Origin: Pseudomonadota bacterium
GTDB lineage: Bacteria > Pseudomonadota > Gammaproteobacteria > Burkholderiales > Sulfuriferulaceae
Reading direction: 5' to 3'
Length of the DNA: 35,760 bases
Assembly: GCA_021782795.1 (NCBI GenBank)
Contig: JAJXUP010000006.1
Coordinates: forward strand, 1 to 35,760
Made by a program: the position numbers and the translations under genes. Each line of letters begins with the position of its first letter. Positions within the stretch are counted from its first letter, which is position 1. The notes under the pieces are model-generated. The model ran no database searches. It was given only the letters and a program-made list of their open reading frames with translations, and was not told the DNA's origin. Positions 1 to 9,221 of the stretch are shown piece after piece.

Positions 1-12
1 GGGGGGGGTATC

Positions 13-567
13 ATGATCGGGGACACGGGGCGGGCGGGGTCGGATATGGAAGCATGGCTGGCGGAACTTGGCATTGATCCGCGCTGGGTAGCGCTGCGCG
101 GTCTGCCGTTCTGCGAAGAGGCGACGGAACTGGAATGCGTCGAGACGGCATCCGACGGCAGGGAGTTCCTGCTCACGCCACAGGCAGCCGCCGCATGGCG
201 GCGACTGCGTGCAGCAGCGCAGTCTGATGGCGTGCAGTTGTTCGTGTTTTCGGCGTTTCGCAGCGTGACGCGTCAGGCGGAACTGATCCGCCGCAAACTC
301 GACAGTGGCAAGACCCTGGGCGAGATTCTTGCCGTGCTTGCCCCGCCGGGGTACAGCGAACATCACACCGGCCGGGCGGTCGACGTTGGCACCCCCGACA
401 GTCCGGCACTCGAAACCGAGTTCGAGCGCACCGAGGCCTTCGCATGGCTGCAGCGACGTGCCGGCGAGTTTGGTTTTCGCCTGTCTTATCCATCGGGCAA
501 CGCACAGGGCTATCAATACGAACCCTGGCACTGGTGTTTCGTGCCGTGTGACGCCGCCGCGGCTTAG
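13..567 (+). CDS. D-alanyl-D-alanine carboxypeptidase family protein (VanY/M15-like)
   Basis: ORF with SAFRSVTRQAELI, GYSEHHTGRAVDVG and YEPWHWCF motifs typical of M15B peptidases. The start could instead be the in-frame ATG at 46. Confidence 0.85.
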   Translation: MIGDTGRAGSDMEAWLAELGIDPRWVALRGLPFCEEATELECVETASDGREFLLTPQAAAAWRRLRAAAQSDGVQLFVFSAFRSVTRQAELIRRKLDSGKTLGEILAVLAPPGYSEHHTGRAVDVGTPDSPALETEFERTEAFAWLQRRAGEFGFRLSYPSGNAQGYQYEPWHWCFVPCDAAAA

Positions 568-757
568 CCCCGCCGGTGTGCGGTGTCCGGCCGCAGCTGC
601 GGCAGCCGTGAGTCTGGCAGATGGGGCAGATGGTGTATCCGGCTGTCGACAGTTGGGGCAGACAGGTCTAACATGCAGTGGAGCAGGGTGGGGGCCGCTT
701 TGACGGTGCTGTGCCAAAGCTGGCCGCGTGGGCGTGGTTGATCGGACGGAGGGTGCG

Positions 758-1318
758 ATGAAACGAGCAGCGTATGCATGGGGCGTGGTGATGGTGTTGA
801 TGCCGGCGATGGCCTGGGCACATCCCGGGCATCCCGGTGGTGGGTTCTTCGAAGGCTGGATGCACCCGTTTTCCGGGCTGGATCATGTGCTGGGCATGGC
901 TGCGGTGGGTCTGTGGGCGGCGCGCGACCGTCCGGGTATGCGCTGGCGTGTTCCACTGGCTTTTCTTGTCGGCATGCTGGCGGGGGGAATCGCCGGTCTG
1001 GCGGGTCATGCGCCGTCCTGGATGGAAAGCGCGCTGGCAGCGAGTGTACTGGCTGCAGCGATCATTGCTATGCTGGCCCTGCGCATGCCGGTATGGGTCC
1101 GGATGTTGCTGGCGGCAGGCTTTGCCGCGCTGCACGGCATGGCGCATGGCGTGGAATTGCCTGCAGCGGCCGATCCGGCCGGCTATACTGCCGGGTTCCT
1201 GCTGGCGAGCGCCGTGCTGCTCATGCTGGGTGCCTGGGCGGGAACCCGCCTGCAAACCGGAGCGCGGGACCGCTGGCTGGCCGCATTCATGGGTGGCCTC
1301 GCACTGACCCTGTTCTGA
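758..1318 (+). CDS. HupE/UreJ family protein (putative Ni/Co permease)
   Basis: Signal-like N-terminus followed by HPGHPGGG and HPFSGLDHVLGMAAVGLWA, the HupE/UreJ signature; several hydrophobic helices. Start set at ATG 758 rather than upstream 728. Confidence 0.82.
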   Translation: MKRAAYAWGVVMVLMPAMAWAHPGHPGGGFFEGWMHPFSGLDHVLGMAAVGLWAARDRPGMRWRVPLAFLVGMLAGGIAGLAGHAPSWMESALAASVLAAAIIAMLALRMPVWVRMLLAAGFAALHGMAHGVELPAAADPAGYTAGFLLASAVLLMLGAWAGTRLQTGARDRWLAAFMGGLALTLF

Positions 1319-1326
1319 ATTCGAGC

Positions 1327-1354
1327 GCCGGCATGCAAGGCTGTTCATGCCGGC
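1327..1354 (+). terminator. Hairpin downstream of the HupE-like gene (possible terminator, no U-run)
   Basis: Perfect 9-bp inverted repeat GCCGGCATG-caaggctgtt-CATGCCGGC starting 9 nt after the stop codon. Confidence 0.4.
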
Positions 1355-1436
1355 TATGTTGCCCGTTCGGCTTTCCAATGTGAACGAACTGTGAAAGAAT
1401 GCACAGTAATATGGAAGGTTCGATTGGGTGGCGGAT

Positions 1437-1964
1437 ATGATCGACAAGGAAGGGTATCGCGCCAACGTAGGCATCATATTGTGCAATTCGCAGAACCAGG
1501 TGTTCTGGGGAAAGCGTATCCGGCAGCATTCCTGGCAATTTCCGCAAGGCGGCATCCAGCCCGGAGAGAGCCCGGAGGATGCGATGTACCGGGAACTGAT
1601 GGAAGAAACCGGCCTGGAACCGCATCATGTGCGCATCCTGGGACGCACGCGCAACTGGTTGCGCTATGATGTGCCGCGCCAGTGGTTGCGCAGGGATTGC
1701 CGCGGTCATTACCGCGGTCAGAAGCAGATCTGGTTTCTGCTGCGTTTGCTGGGCCGGGACAGCGATGTTTCGCTGCGTTCGTGCGAGCATCCCGAATTTG
1801 ATGCCTGGCGCTGGAACGAGTATTGGGTAACCATGGAAACAGTAGTGGATTTCAAGCGGGACGTGTACCGTGCGGCGTTGTCCGAACTGTCACGCTTTCT
1901 GGACCGTGATGTGGTGCCACGCCGCCAGGATGTGGTGTCGGCGCTGCTGCAGCAGAGCGAATAG
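1437..1964 (+). CDS. rppH: RNA pyrophosphohydrolase (Nudix hydrolase)
   Basis: [17 protein letters not shown]...[28 protein letters not shown]: RppH N-terminus plus intact Nudix box. Confidence 0.93.
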   Translation: MIDKEGYRANVGIILCNSQNQVFWGKRIRQHSWQFPQGGIQPGESPEDAMYRELMEETGLEPHHVRILGRTRNWLRYDVPRQWLRRDCRGHYRGQKQIWFLLRLLGRDSDVSLRSCEHPEFDAWRWNEYWVTMETVVDFKRDVYRAALSELSRFLDRDVVPRRQDVVSALLQQSE

Positions 1965-1967
1965 CGC

Positions 1968-2579
1968 ATGAATCTGTTGCTGGAACTGTTCGACCGATCG
2001 GTCTACCACCTGCCGGGAAGCAGCCCGGCAGTATTCTATCTTGCCGATCGTGAGGGTGGCGGCATCCTGATCAACTCTCCGCGTTTCGATCCGGCCTTGC
2101 TGGAGCAGTTGCGGGCGATCATGCCCATGAGCTATATCTTTTATCCCAGCCATTTCGGCTCGCTTGATGTGATGGCCTGGCGCGGGGCGAGCGGCGCGAA
2201 GACAATTGCCTACGGACATGAGGCGAAGCGGGTCGATGGCGTGATCGACATCGTGCTCAGCCGGGAGAACCGGTTTTCGCGCACGATCGATTTCCTGCCC
2301 ATGTCTGGCCGTACCGAAAGCACCTGTGCGCTGCGCTGCCGCAACAAGCCGGGCATCGTGTTTTTTGGCCCGATCCTGTCCACTGGGCCGTCGGGCTGGC
2401 CCGAGTTGTTGCCGCAGTCTGACGACCATTCGTTCGAGAACCGGGTCATTGGTTCGCTGGGACTGCAGGATGCCCGTTTCGAGTATGCGTTTACCGATGA
2501 TTTCGATCCGCAGCTGAGCCGGTACGGACCGGGCGCCGATGCGGCCATACAACAGCAGTTGGCCAGCGTGCTGGTCTGA
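1968..2579 (+). CDS. Metallo-beta-lactamase-fold-like protein lacking canonical metal-binding motifs
   Basis: ORF directly after rppH. The layout resembles the MBL fold (YPSHFGSLDV, PMSGRTESTCALR, IVFFGPIL) without HxHxDH. Confidence 0.55.
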   Translation: MNLLLELFDRSVYHLPGSSPAVFYLADREGGGILINSPRFDPALLEQLRAIMPMSYIFYPSHFGSLDVMAWRGASGAKTIAYGHEAKRVDGVIDIVLSRENRFSRTIDFLPMSGRTESTCALRCRNKPGIVFFGPILSTGPSGWPELLPQSDDHSFENRVIGSLGLQDARFEYAFTDDFDPQLSRYGPGADAAIQQQLASVLV

Positions 2580-2607
2580 TTTGATTGATTGAGAAAGAGA
2601 CGAGAAG

Positions 2608-3696
2608 ATGGCGATTTCCGAACTGCAGGTACAGACTGCGCTGAAGACGGTGGTGGACCCGAATACCCACAAGGATCTGGTAACCGGCAAGGCTGTGCGC
2701 AATTTGAAAATTGATGGCGACGACGTGTCGCTGGATGTCGTGCTGGGTTATCCCGGGGCAAGCCAGGTCGAACCGATCCGGCAGATGGTGGAAGAAAAGC
2801 TGCGTTCGATGACCGGTATTGGTCGCGTCAGCGTCAATGTCTCGTCGAAGATCGTGTCGCACAGCGTGCAGCGCGGCGTCAAGCTGATCCCCGGCGTGAA
2901 GAACATCATCGCTGTCGCCTCGGGCAAGGGCGGGGTGGGCAAGTCCACCACGGCCGTCAATCTGGCGCTGGCGCTGGCAGCCGAAGGCGCGCAGGTCGGC
3001 ATTCTGGATGCCGACATCTACGGGCCGTCGCAGCCGACCATGCTTGGCGTGACCGGTCGTCCGGACTCGCGTGACGGCAAGTCGCTTGAGCCGATGGAGG
3101 CGCATGGCCTGCAGGTGATGTCGATTGGTTTTCTCATCGATGCCGAAACGCCGATGGTCTGGCGCGGACCGATGGTGACCCAGGCGCTCGAACAGTTGCT
3201 CAACGATACGCGCTGGCGCGATCTGGATTACCTGGTGGTGGACTTGCCGCCCGGTACCGGCGATATCCAGCTTACGCTGGCGCAGCGCGTGCCGGTGACA
3301 GGAGCCGTGATCGTGACCACGCCGCAGGACATCGCGCTCATCGACGCGCGCAAGGGATTCAAGATGTTCGAGAAGGTTGGCATCCCGATTCTGGGCGTGG
3401 TCGAAAACATGAGTATCCACATCTGTACCCGCTGTGGTCACGAAGAACATATTTTTGGCAGCGGAGGCGGCGAACGCATGTCCGGTGACTACGAGGTGGA
3501 ATTCCTCGGCGCCTTGCCGCTCGATATCCGCATCCGCGAGCAGGCCGATGGTGGCAAGCCGACGGTGGTGGCCGCACCGGACAGCCGGATTGCGGAGATC
3601 TACCGTCAGATCGCGCGCCGCGTGGCGGTGAAGATTGCCGAACAGGCGCAGGACCACAGCAACGCCTTCCCGAAAATCGTGATCCAGAACACCTGA
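2608..3696 (+). CDS. apbC: Iron-sulfur cluster carrier protein ApbC / Mrp family P-loop ATPase
   Basis: VASGKGGVGKSTTAVNLALALAAEGAQVGILDADIYGPSQPTMLG, CTRCGHEEHIFGSGGG. Confidence 0.95.
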   Translation: MAISELQVQTALKTVVDPNTHKDLVTGKAVRNLKIDGDDVSLDVVLGYPGASQVEPIRQMVEEKLRSMTGIGRVSVNVSSKIVSHSVQRGVKLIPGVKNIIAVASGKGGVGKSTTAVNLALALAAEGAQVGILDADIYGPSQPTMLGVTGRPDSRDGKSLEPMEAHGLQVMSIGFLIDAETPMVWRGPMVTQALEQLLNDTRWRDLDYLVVDLPPGTGDIQLTLAQRVPVTGAVIVTTPQDIALIDARKGFKMFEKVGIPILGVVENMSIHICTRCGHEEHIFGSGGGERMSGDYEVEFLGALPLDIRIREQADGGKPTVVAAPDSRIAEIYRQIARRVAVKIAEQAQDHSNAFPKIVIQNT

Positions 3697-3699
3697 GCG

Positions 3700-4266
3700 A
3701 TGAGCATAAAATCCGACCGCTGGATCCGTCACATGGCGGAACAGCATGGCATGATCGAGCCGTTCGAACCACAGCAGGTGCGTGAGCAGGACGGCCGGCG
3801 CATCGTGTCCTATGGCACGTCGAGTTACGGTTACGACATCCGCTGCGCGGATGAATTCAAGCTGTTTACCAACATCAACTCGACCATTGTCGATCCGAAG
3901 CATTTCGATCCCAACTCGTTCATCGATGTGCGCGGTGATTCGTGCATCATTCCGCCGAATTCGTTTGCACTGGCGCGTACTGTGGAATATTTCCGCATCC
4001 CGCGCAATGTGCTGACGATCTGTCTGGGTAAATCCACTTATGCCCGCTGCGGCATCATTGTCAATGTGACGCCGTTCGAACCCGAGTGGGAAGGGTATGT
4101 GACGCTGGAGTTCTCCAATACCACGCCATTGCCGGCGCGGATCTACGCCCATGAAGGCGTGGCCCAGGTCCTGTTTTTCGAGAGCGACGAGGAGTGCGAT
4201 ATCTCCTACCGCGATCGGGGCGGGAAGTATCAGGGGCAAAGCGGGGTAACCCTACCGACAATCTGA
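3700..4266 (+). CDS. dcd: dCTP deaminase
   Basis: [29 protein letters not shown]...[16 protein letters not shown]...[42 protein letters not shown]. Confidence 0.96.
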   Translation: MSIKSDRWIRHMAEQHGMIEPFEPQQVREQDGRRIVSYGTSSYGYDIRCADEFKLFTNINSTIVDPKHFDPNSFIDVRGDSCIIPPNSFALARTVEYFRIPRNVLTICLGKSTYARCGIIVNVTPFEPEWEGYVTLEFSNTTPLPARIYAHEGVAQVLFFESDEECDISYRDRGGKYQGQSGVTLPTI

Positions 4267-4272
4267 TGTGCC

Positions 4273-4281
4273 TGCTACAAT
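4273..4281 (+). promoter_or_regulatory. Candidate extended -10 promoter (TGcTACAAT)
   Basis: TGCTACAAT just after the dcd stop codon; no convincing -35. Confidence 0.4.
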
Positions 4282-4292
4282 GCGCCAACCGG

Positions 4293-4326
4293 ACCGTCGG
4301 ACTTTGCTTCTGGCGGTTTTTTCTTT
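4293..4326 (+). terminator. Rho-independent terminator-like hairpin between dcd and the decarboxylase gene
   Basis: ACCGTCGGA-ctttgct-TCTGGCGGT (9 bp including two G-U pairs) followed by TTTTTTCTTTT. Confidence 0.7.
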
Positions 4327-4367
4327 TGTGCCGTGCAGGCGTCTTCCTGGTTCCGAGGTGAGAACAC

Positions 4368-6608
4368 ATGAAATTCCGTTTCCCGGTGGTGGTGATCGAC
4401 GAGGATTTTCGTTCCGAGAATGCCAGCGGCCTGGGTATCCGGGCGCTGGCCAAGGCGATCGAGGACGAAGGCACCGAAGTGCTTGGCGTGACCAGCTACG
4501 GTGATCTGTCGAGTTTTGCCCAGCAGCAGAGCCGGGCCTCGGCATTCATCCTGTCGATCGACGATGAGGAATTTTCTTCGCCGACTGCTGCCGCGCACGC
4601 GGTGGAACAGTTGCGTCTGTTTGTCGAGGAAATCCGTTTCCGTAACGCCGACATCCCGATTTTCCTTTATGGCGAAACGCGGACCTCGCGCCACATTCCC
4701 AATGATGTGCTCAAGGAACTGCACGGCTTCATCCACATGTTCGAGGACACGCCCGAATTTGTCGCGCGGCACATCCTGCGCGAGATCAAGACCTACCTGG
4801 ATTCGCTGGCGCCGCCATTTTTCCGCGCGCTTACCCATTATGCTTCTGACGGTTCGTATTCGTGGCACTGCCCGGGACACTCGGGTGGCGTGGCATTTCT
4901 CAAGAGCCCGGTGGGACAGATGTTTCACCAGTTCTTTGGCGAGAACATGCTGCGCGCCGACGTGTGCAACGCGGTGGAAGAGTTGGGGCAGTTACTCGAC
5001 CATACCGGGCCGGTGGCTGCATCCGAGCGCAATGCGGCGCGCATCTTCAATGCCGATCACCTGTTTTTCGTTACGAATGGCACGTCGACATCCAACAAGA
5101 TCGTCTGGCATTCCACAGTGGCGCCGGGTGACATCGTGGTGGTGGATCGCAACTGTCATAAATCGATCCTGCATGCCATTATCATGACCGGAGCGATTCC
5201 GGTGTTCCTCATGCCGACACGCAACCACTATGGCATCATTGGACCCATCCCGCTGGAGGAATTCCGACCGGAGAATATCCGCAAGAAAATCGAGGCCAAT
5301 CCGTTCGCACGCGGTATTGGCACTCAGCCGCGCGTGCTGACCATCACCCAGAGCACCTATGATGGCGTGCTGTACAACGTCGAAACCATCAAGTCGATGC
5401 TCGATGGTGAAATCGATACGCTGCATTTCGATGAGGCGTGGCTACCGCATGCGCCGTTTCATGATTTTTATCGTGACATGCATGCCATTGGTCGCGATCG
5501 GCCGCGCTGCAGCGAATCCATGCTGTTTTCCACTCAGTCGACGCACAAGATGCTGGCAGGGCTGTCTCAGGCTTCGCAAATCCTGGTACAGGAGTGCCAG
5601 CAACGCAAGCTCGACCGCGATGTGTTCAACGAGGCGTTTCTCATGCACACTTCCACCAGCCCGCAGTATGCCATCATCGCATCATGCGACGTGGCAGCGG
5701 CGATGATGGAACCGCCGGGCGGCACGGCGCTGGTGGAAGAGTCGATTCTGGAATCCCTCGATTTCCGTCGCGCCATGCGCAAGGTGGACGAGGAATTCGG
5801 CGATTCGTGGTGGTTCAAGGTGTGGGGTCCGGACACTCTCGCCGAGGAGGGCATCGGCGAACGCGACGATTGGGTGCTGCGCGCCAAGGACCGCTGGCAC
5901 GGTTTCGGTGATCTTGCGCCCGGGTTCAACATGCTTGACCCGATCAAGTCTACCATCATCACGCCCGGGCTGGATGTCGATGGCGATTTTTCTGATTCGG
6001 GCATGCCGGCTGCCATCGTGACCAAGTATCTGGCGGAACATGGCGTGATCGTGGAAAAGACGGGTTTGTATTCCTTTTTCATCATGTTCACCATCGGTAT
6101 CACCAAGGGGCGCTGGAACACCATGGTGACCACGCTGCAACAGTTCAAGGATGAATATGATCGCAACCAGCCGCTGTGGCGTGTGCTGCCCGAGTTTGTT
6201 GCCAAGCACCCACGCTATGAACGCATGGGTCTGAAGGATCTGTGTGATGCCATTCACGGCATTTACAAGGCCAATGACATTGCCCGCCTGACAACCGAGA
6301 TGTACCTGTCAAACATGGAGCCCGCCATGAAGCCGGCCGATGCCTATGCGCGCATGGCGCATCGGGCCATCGACCGGGTCGAGATCGACAAACTCGAGGG
6401 GCGTATCACCAGCGTGTTGCTGACGCCGTATCCGCCGGGAATCCCGCTCCTGATTCCCGGAGAGCGTTTCAATGCCACTATCGTCAGTTATCTCAAGTTT
6501 GCGCGTGATTTCAACGAGCGCTTTCCCGGTTTCGAGTCCGACATTCACGGGCTGGTCAAGGAAGATGTCGACGGCAAGCCCGTCTACTACGTCGACTGCG
6601 TCAGGTAA
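4368..6608 (+). CDS. Orn/Lys/Arg decarboxylase (class III PLP-dependent, biodegradative type)
   Basis: 746 aa with N-terminal receiver-like wing domain, SWHCPGHSGGVAFLKSPVG, VWHSTVAPGDIVVVDRNCHKS, STHKMLAGLSQASQI (PLP lysine). Substrate cannot be assigned by eye. Confidence 0.93.
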   Translation: MKFRFPVVVIDEDFRSENASGLGIRALAKAIEDEGTEVLGVTSYGDLSSFAQQQSRASAFILSIDDEEFSSPTAAAHAVEQLRLFVEEIRFRNADIPIFLYGETRTSRHIPNDVLKELHGFIHMFEDTPEFVARHILREIKTYLDSLAPPFFRALTHYASDGSYSWHCPGHSGGVAFLKSPVGQMFHQFFGENMLRADVCNAVEELGQLLDHTGPVAASERNAARIFNADHLFFVTNGTSTSNKIVWHSTVAPGDIVVVDRNCHKSILHAIIMTGAIPVFLMPTRNHYGIIGPIPLEEFRPENIRKKIEANPFARGIGTQPRVLTITQSTYDGVLYNVETIKSMLDGEIDTLHFDEAWLPHAPFHDFYRDMHAIGRDRPRCSESMLFSTQSTHKMLAGLSQASQILVQECQQRKLDRDVFNEAFLMHTSTSPQYAIIASCDVAAAMMEPPGGTALVEESILESLDFRRAMRKVDEEFGDSWWFKVWGPDTLAEEGIGERDDWVLRAKDRWHGFGDLAPGFNMLDPIKSTIITPGLDVDGDFSDSGMPAAIVTKYLAEHGVIVEKTGLYSFFIMFTIGITKGRWNTMVTTLQQFKDEYDRNQPLWRVLPEFVAKHPRYERMGLKDLCDAIHGIYKANDIARLTTEMYLSNMEPAMKPADAYARMAHRAIDRVEIDKLEGRITSVLLTPYPPGIPLLIPGERFNATIVSYLKFARDFNERFPGFESDIHGLVKEDVDGKPVYYVDCVR

Positions 6609-6637
6609 TCGGCGCGCCGCACGGTGTTGCTGCGGTA

Positions 6638-7432
6638 TCAGCGGGTTGTCGTGGTGCGCTTGCGTCGCACGGGCTTTGCCGGTGCATCTGCATCGACCGG
6701 TGCTGGCGGGACAACCGGTTTGGCCAGCGGTTCGATGGGTGAGCCAAGTGCGCCGATGCGGGCCTCAAGGATGCCGTCGCGTTGAGGATCTGGGTGCGGC
6801 GACCGTTGCAGTGCGGTGCATAGCAGTGGCGGCAGCCAACTGTCCGTAGCCTGAGGTGGCGTGACGTCGGGCGCATGCCAACCGGTCGACATGCCCAGCA
6901 ACCAGTCATGAAAAGCAGGATCGGGCGGTGGTGGAAACCGGTCGGCTGTGTCGAGCAGGCGCAATTGCCAGGCCGTGTCTGCAAGCAGGAAAGCTGCGGC
7001 AGCGTGGCCACCGGCGCGGTGGCTGATGGCCTGGATGGCACGTTGCAATTCCAGAATGCGCTTTCGGGCATGGCCGTCGTTAAAGCGGTTCAATGCGCGT
7101 CGGTTACTGCGGCGCTGCAAGGCAAACCCCAGTTTCAGCGACAGTTGCCGCAGTTCGGTTTCTGTCAGGCTGCCGGAATGCTGCAGTGCAGCAATTTGAG
7201 CTGTGCTGAAATCAAACAGACGCAGCAGCAGTGGGGCGAAAAGATCACCAGCGACGTCGGTGCGGTAGAGTCCGAAACGATAACCGACACTGGTGTCTGT
7301 GCGGGTAAACATGGCAATTCGTCTGGAGTCGCCGTGATGCACGGTGTGCAGGATCAACGCATGCAGATGAGGAATCAGCAGTGTATCGATCTGTGCGGTG
7401 CTGAATGTGAGTGTTGGCGGTTGGTAATCCAC
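6638..7432 (-). CDS. Hypothetical protein (264 aa, basic Pro/Ala-rich C-terminal tail)
   Basis: Long ORF in an otherwise uncovered region; no family recognised. Confidence 0.6.
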   Translation of the reverse strand: MDYQPPTLTFSTAQIDTLLIPHLHALILHTVHHGDSRRIAMFTRTDTSVGYRFGLYRTDVAGDLFAPLLLRLFDFSTAQIAALQHSGSLTETELRQLSLKLGFALQRRSNRRALNRFNDGHARKRILELQRAIQAISHRAGGHAAAAFLLADTAWQLRLLDTADRFPPPPDPAFHDWLLGMSTGWHAPDVTPPQATDSWLPPLLCTALQRSPHPDPQRDGILEARIGALGSPIEPLAKPVVPPAPVDADAPAKPVRRKRTTTTR

Positions 7433-7570
7433 AATGGTCCGCAGGCTGAGGGAATGCGTTCAGCCTAGCGAATGTGTGTGACACGCTGATGGCGCCCATG
7501 ACCACGCGTGTGGCGGGCTGCCGCGCTTCGAAGTGTGTGCCGGGCACACGTGTCATGTGCCCGGGGCTGG

Positions 7571-7966
7571 TCAGATCCTGCCGCTGCTGTTCTGTTGTGT
7601 GCCCATTGCGGAGGGCGTTTGAGTGACAGAAGGCATGGGTTGCTGGCTGGCCGGTGTCAGCAGGGCCGCCAGACCGGAGTCGGTCGACGGACTGCCAGAC
7701 GGGGAGGGGCTGCTGAACAGTGTGGACAGCGTGTTGTCAATGCTGGCAGTCACTGTCTGTTCGAGTTGCGCCAGTTGCGTGGCATTGACCTGGCCGCGGG
7801 AATTGTAGGTCAGCGGCGCGGCAACGCCATTACCGAGGCTCACTATGGTGCTGCTGGTGTTCGCCGCGCTGCTCGTGCCCGAAGCATCCTGTGCGGTCGT
7901 GCTCGACAGGATCTGGTTGATGCCTTGTTGCAATGCGCTGTTGCTGAGCGTGGAGATGGAGCTCAT
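7571..7966 (-). CDS. Hypothetical Ser/Thr-rich protein (131 aa)
   Basis: ORF preceded by AGGAG (CCAGGAGTGCCACCATG); low-complexity S/T/A composition. Confidence 0.6.
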   Translation of the reverse strand: MSSISTLSNSALQQGINQILSSTTAQDASGTSSAANTSSTIVSLGNGVAAPLTYNSRGQVNATQLAQLEQTVTASIDNTLSTLFSSPSPSGSPSTDSGLAALLTPASQQPMPSVTQTPSAMGTQQNSSGRI

Positions 7967-8134
7967 GGTGGCACTCCTGGTTCGCAGACGTAACTACAGA
8001 TATCACCATAACGGCGCAAAAAATGAAAAGTTGAGGGCCGGACGAAATGTATCGGCTGATGGCAGCCCCCCATCATCGGCCCGGTAGTTCGGCCGGGGAG
8101 CCGGCTGGCGGCAGGCCACCAGCCGCATGGGGCG

Positions 8135-8701
8135 TTATTGCTGTTCGGCAGGGGGTACGTAGCTGCCGGGAGGGGGGCCGTAGGTTGCGCCGGGAGGCGG
8201 CGTGTAGCCCGATGAGGGTGGCGGCGGCGGCAGTGAACTTCCCGGCTGCTGCGAGTAGCCGCGCATGACCGATCCATGAACCGGAACCTGGTTGCCTTTG
8301 GCATACATGCACTGGACGTAGGCATTGTCATACTGACGTTGCGTTCCATAGGCCGACTGTTGCGAGGTGCCTGTGCCCACCAGGGTGCCGCCCAGCAGGC
8401 CAATGCCGGCACCGGTGCCGGCGCCTTCGTGGCCGCCCATCGCAGCGCCGGCCAGCGCACCGACAGCTGCGCCGACGGCCGCGCTACCGACCTGGGAGCG
8501 GATTGCGGCATCGTTGGCGGTAGAGCCGCCGACCTGGGCGGAGGCGTATTGCCGGCAAATCATGTCATCCATGCGGAACTGGTCAAAGCTCTTGCCATTG
8601 CCGGGCAATGCCATGACAGACGGCCCGGTCGGTACCGTGGTGCAGGCGGCAAGCAACGTCAGGCAAGACAGCGCTCCCAGTTTGAGCCAGACAGGTTTCA
8701 T
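8135..8701 (-). CDS. Lipoprotein with glycine-zipper segment and Pro-rich tail
   Basis: MKPVWLKLGALSCLTLLAACTT lipobox; GSAAVGAAVGALAGAAMGGHEGAGTGAGIGLLGGTLVG glycine zipper; PPPGATYGPPPGSYVPP tail. Confidence 0.8.
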   Translation of the reverse strand: MKPVWLKLGALSCLTLLAACTTVPTGPSVMALPGNGKSFDQFRMDDMICRQYASAQVGGSTANDAAIRSQVGSAAVGAAVGALAGAAMGGHEGAGTGAGIGLLGGTLVGTGTSQQSAYGTQRQYDNAYVQCMYAKGNQVPVHGSVMRGYSQQPGSSLPPPPPSSGYTPPPGATYGPPPGSYVPPAEQQ

Positions 8702-8747
8702 TGTGATTCTCCTTTTGTTACGCGGTCGTATGATGCTTAATGGCGAC

Positions 8748-9209
8748 TCAGTTGCCCGGAACCCCCGGAGGTACTGCTGGAACCGCTCGCCACGGCTGCG
8801 GGCAGTTCGACACATACGGGTAAAACGCCTTCGCCGAGTCGCAGTAGTACCAGGTGTTGGCTGGCGCGGTGGCGGGCGCGCTCGTCACCGGTGCGGGCTG
8901 CTGCACCACGACGGTTTGCGGATAGGCCGCCTGCGGATAGCCGTACGGGTAATAGTAGGGATAATAATAGGGATAGTAAGGGTAGGCCAGTGTCGAACCG
9001 ATCACGACTCCGGTCAGCAGACCAGCGCCAATGCCCCAGCCATCGTACCACCCGCCGCCGCGCCAGCCATCATGCCAGGCACCACCGCGCCAGGCGCCAC
9101 CACCGTGCCAGGCCCCGCCTGGATGTCCCCAGGCATGAGCTGAAAGCGGTACGGTGCTGCAGGCCAGAGCGATCAGCAGCGCCGCCGCGCGTGTAAGAAA
9201 GATTTTCAT
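8748..9209 (-). CDS. Secreted Gly/Trp- and Tyr/Pro-rich hypothetical protein
   Basis: Signal peptide MKIFLTRAAALLIALACSTVPLSAHA, then GGAWHGGGAWRGGAWHDGW, YPYYPYYYPYYYPYGYP and C-terminal WYYCDSAKAFYPYVSNCPQPW. Confidence 0.75.
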   Translation of the reverse strand: MKIFLTRAAALLIALACSTVPLSAHAWGHPGGAWHGGGAWRGGAWHDGWRGGGWYDGWGIGAGLLTGVVIGSTLAYPYYPYYYPYYYPYGYPQAAYPQTVVVQQPAPVTSAPATAPANTWYYCDSAKAFYPYVSNCPQPWRAVPAVPPGVPGN

Positions 9210-9221
9210 GGCGATGCCCTT

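Noticed and set aside
1-8. G8 homopolymer at the window start
   Set aside because: Too short and at the edge; could be a slippage tract or chance, with no context upstream to judge.
564-1555. Minus-strand ORFs overlapping the HupE and rppH region (564-956, 668-1555)
   Set aside because: They overlap well-supported plus-strand genes and show low-complexity, His/Gln/Arg-rich translation.
2491-4239. 582-aa minus-strand ORF across apbC and dcd
   Set aside because: His/Arg/Asp-rich antisense translation of two clearly conserved plus-strand genes; a GC-rich shadow ORF.
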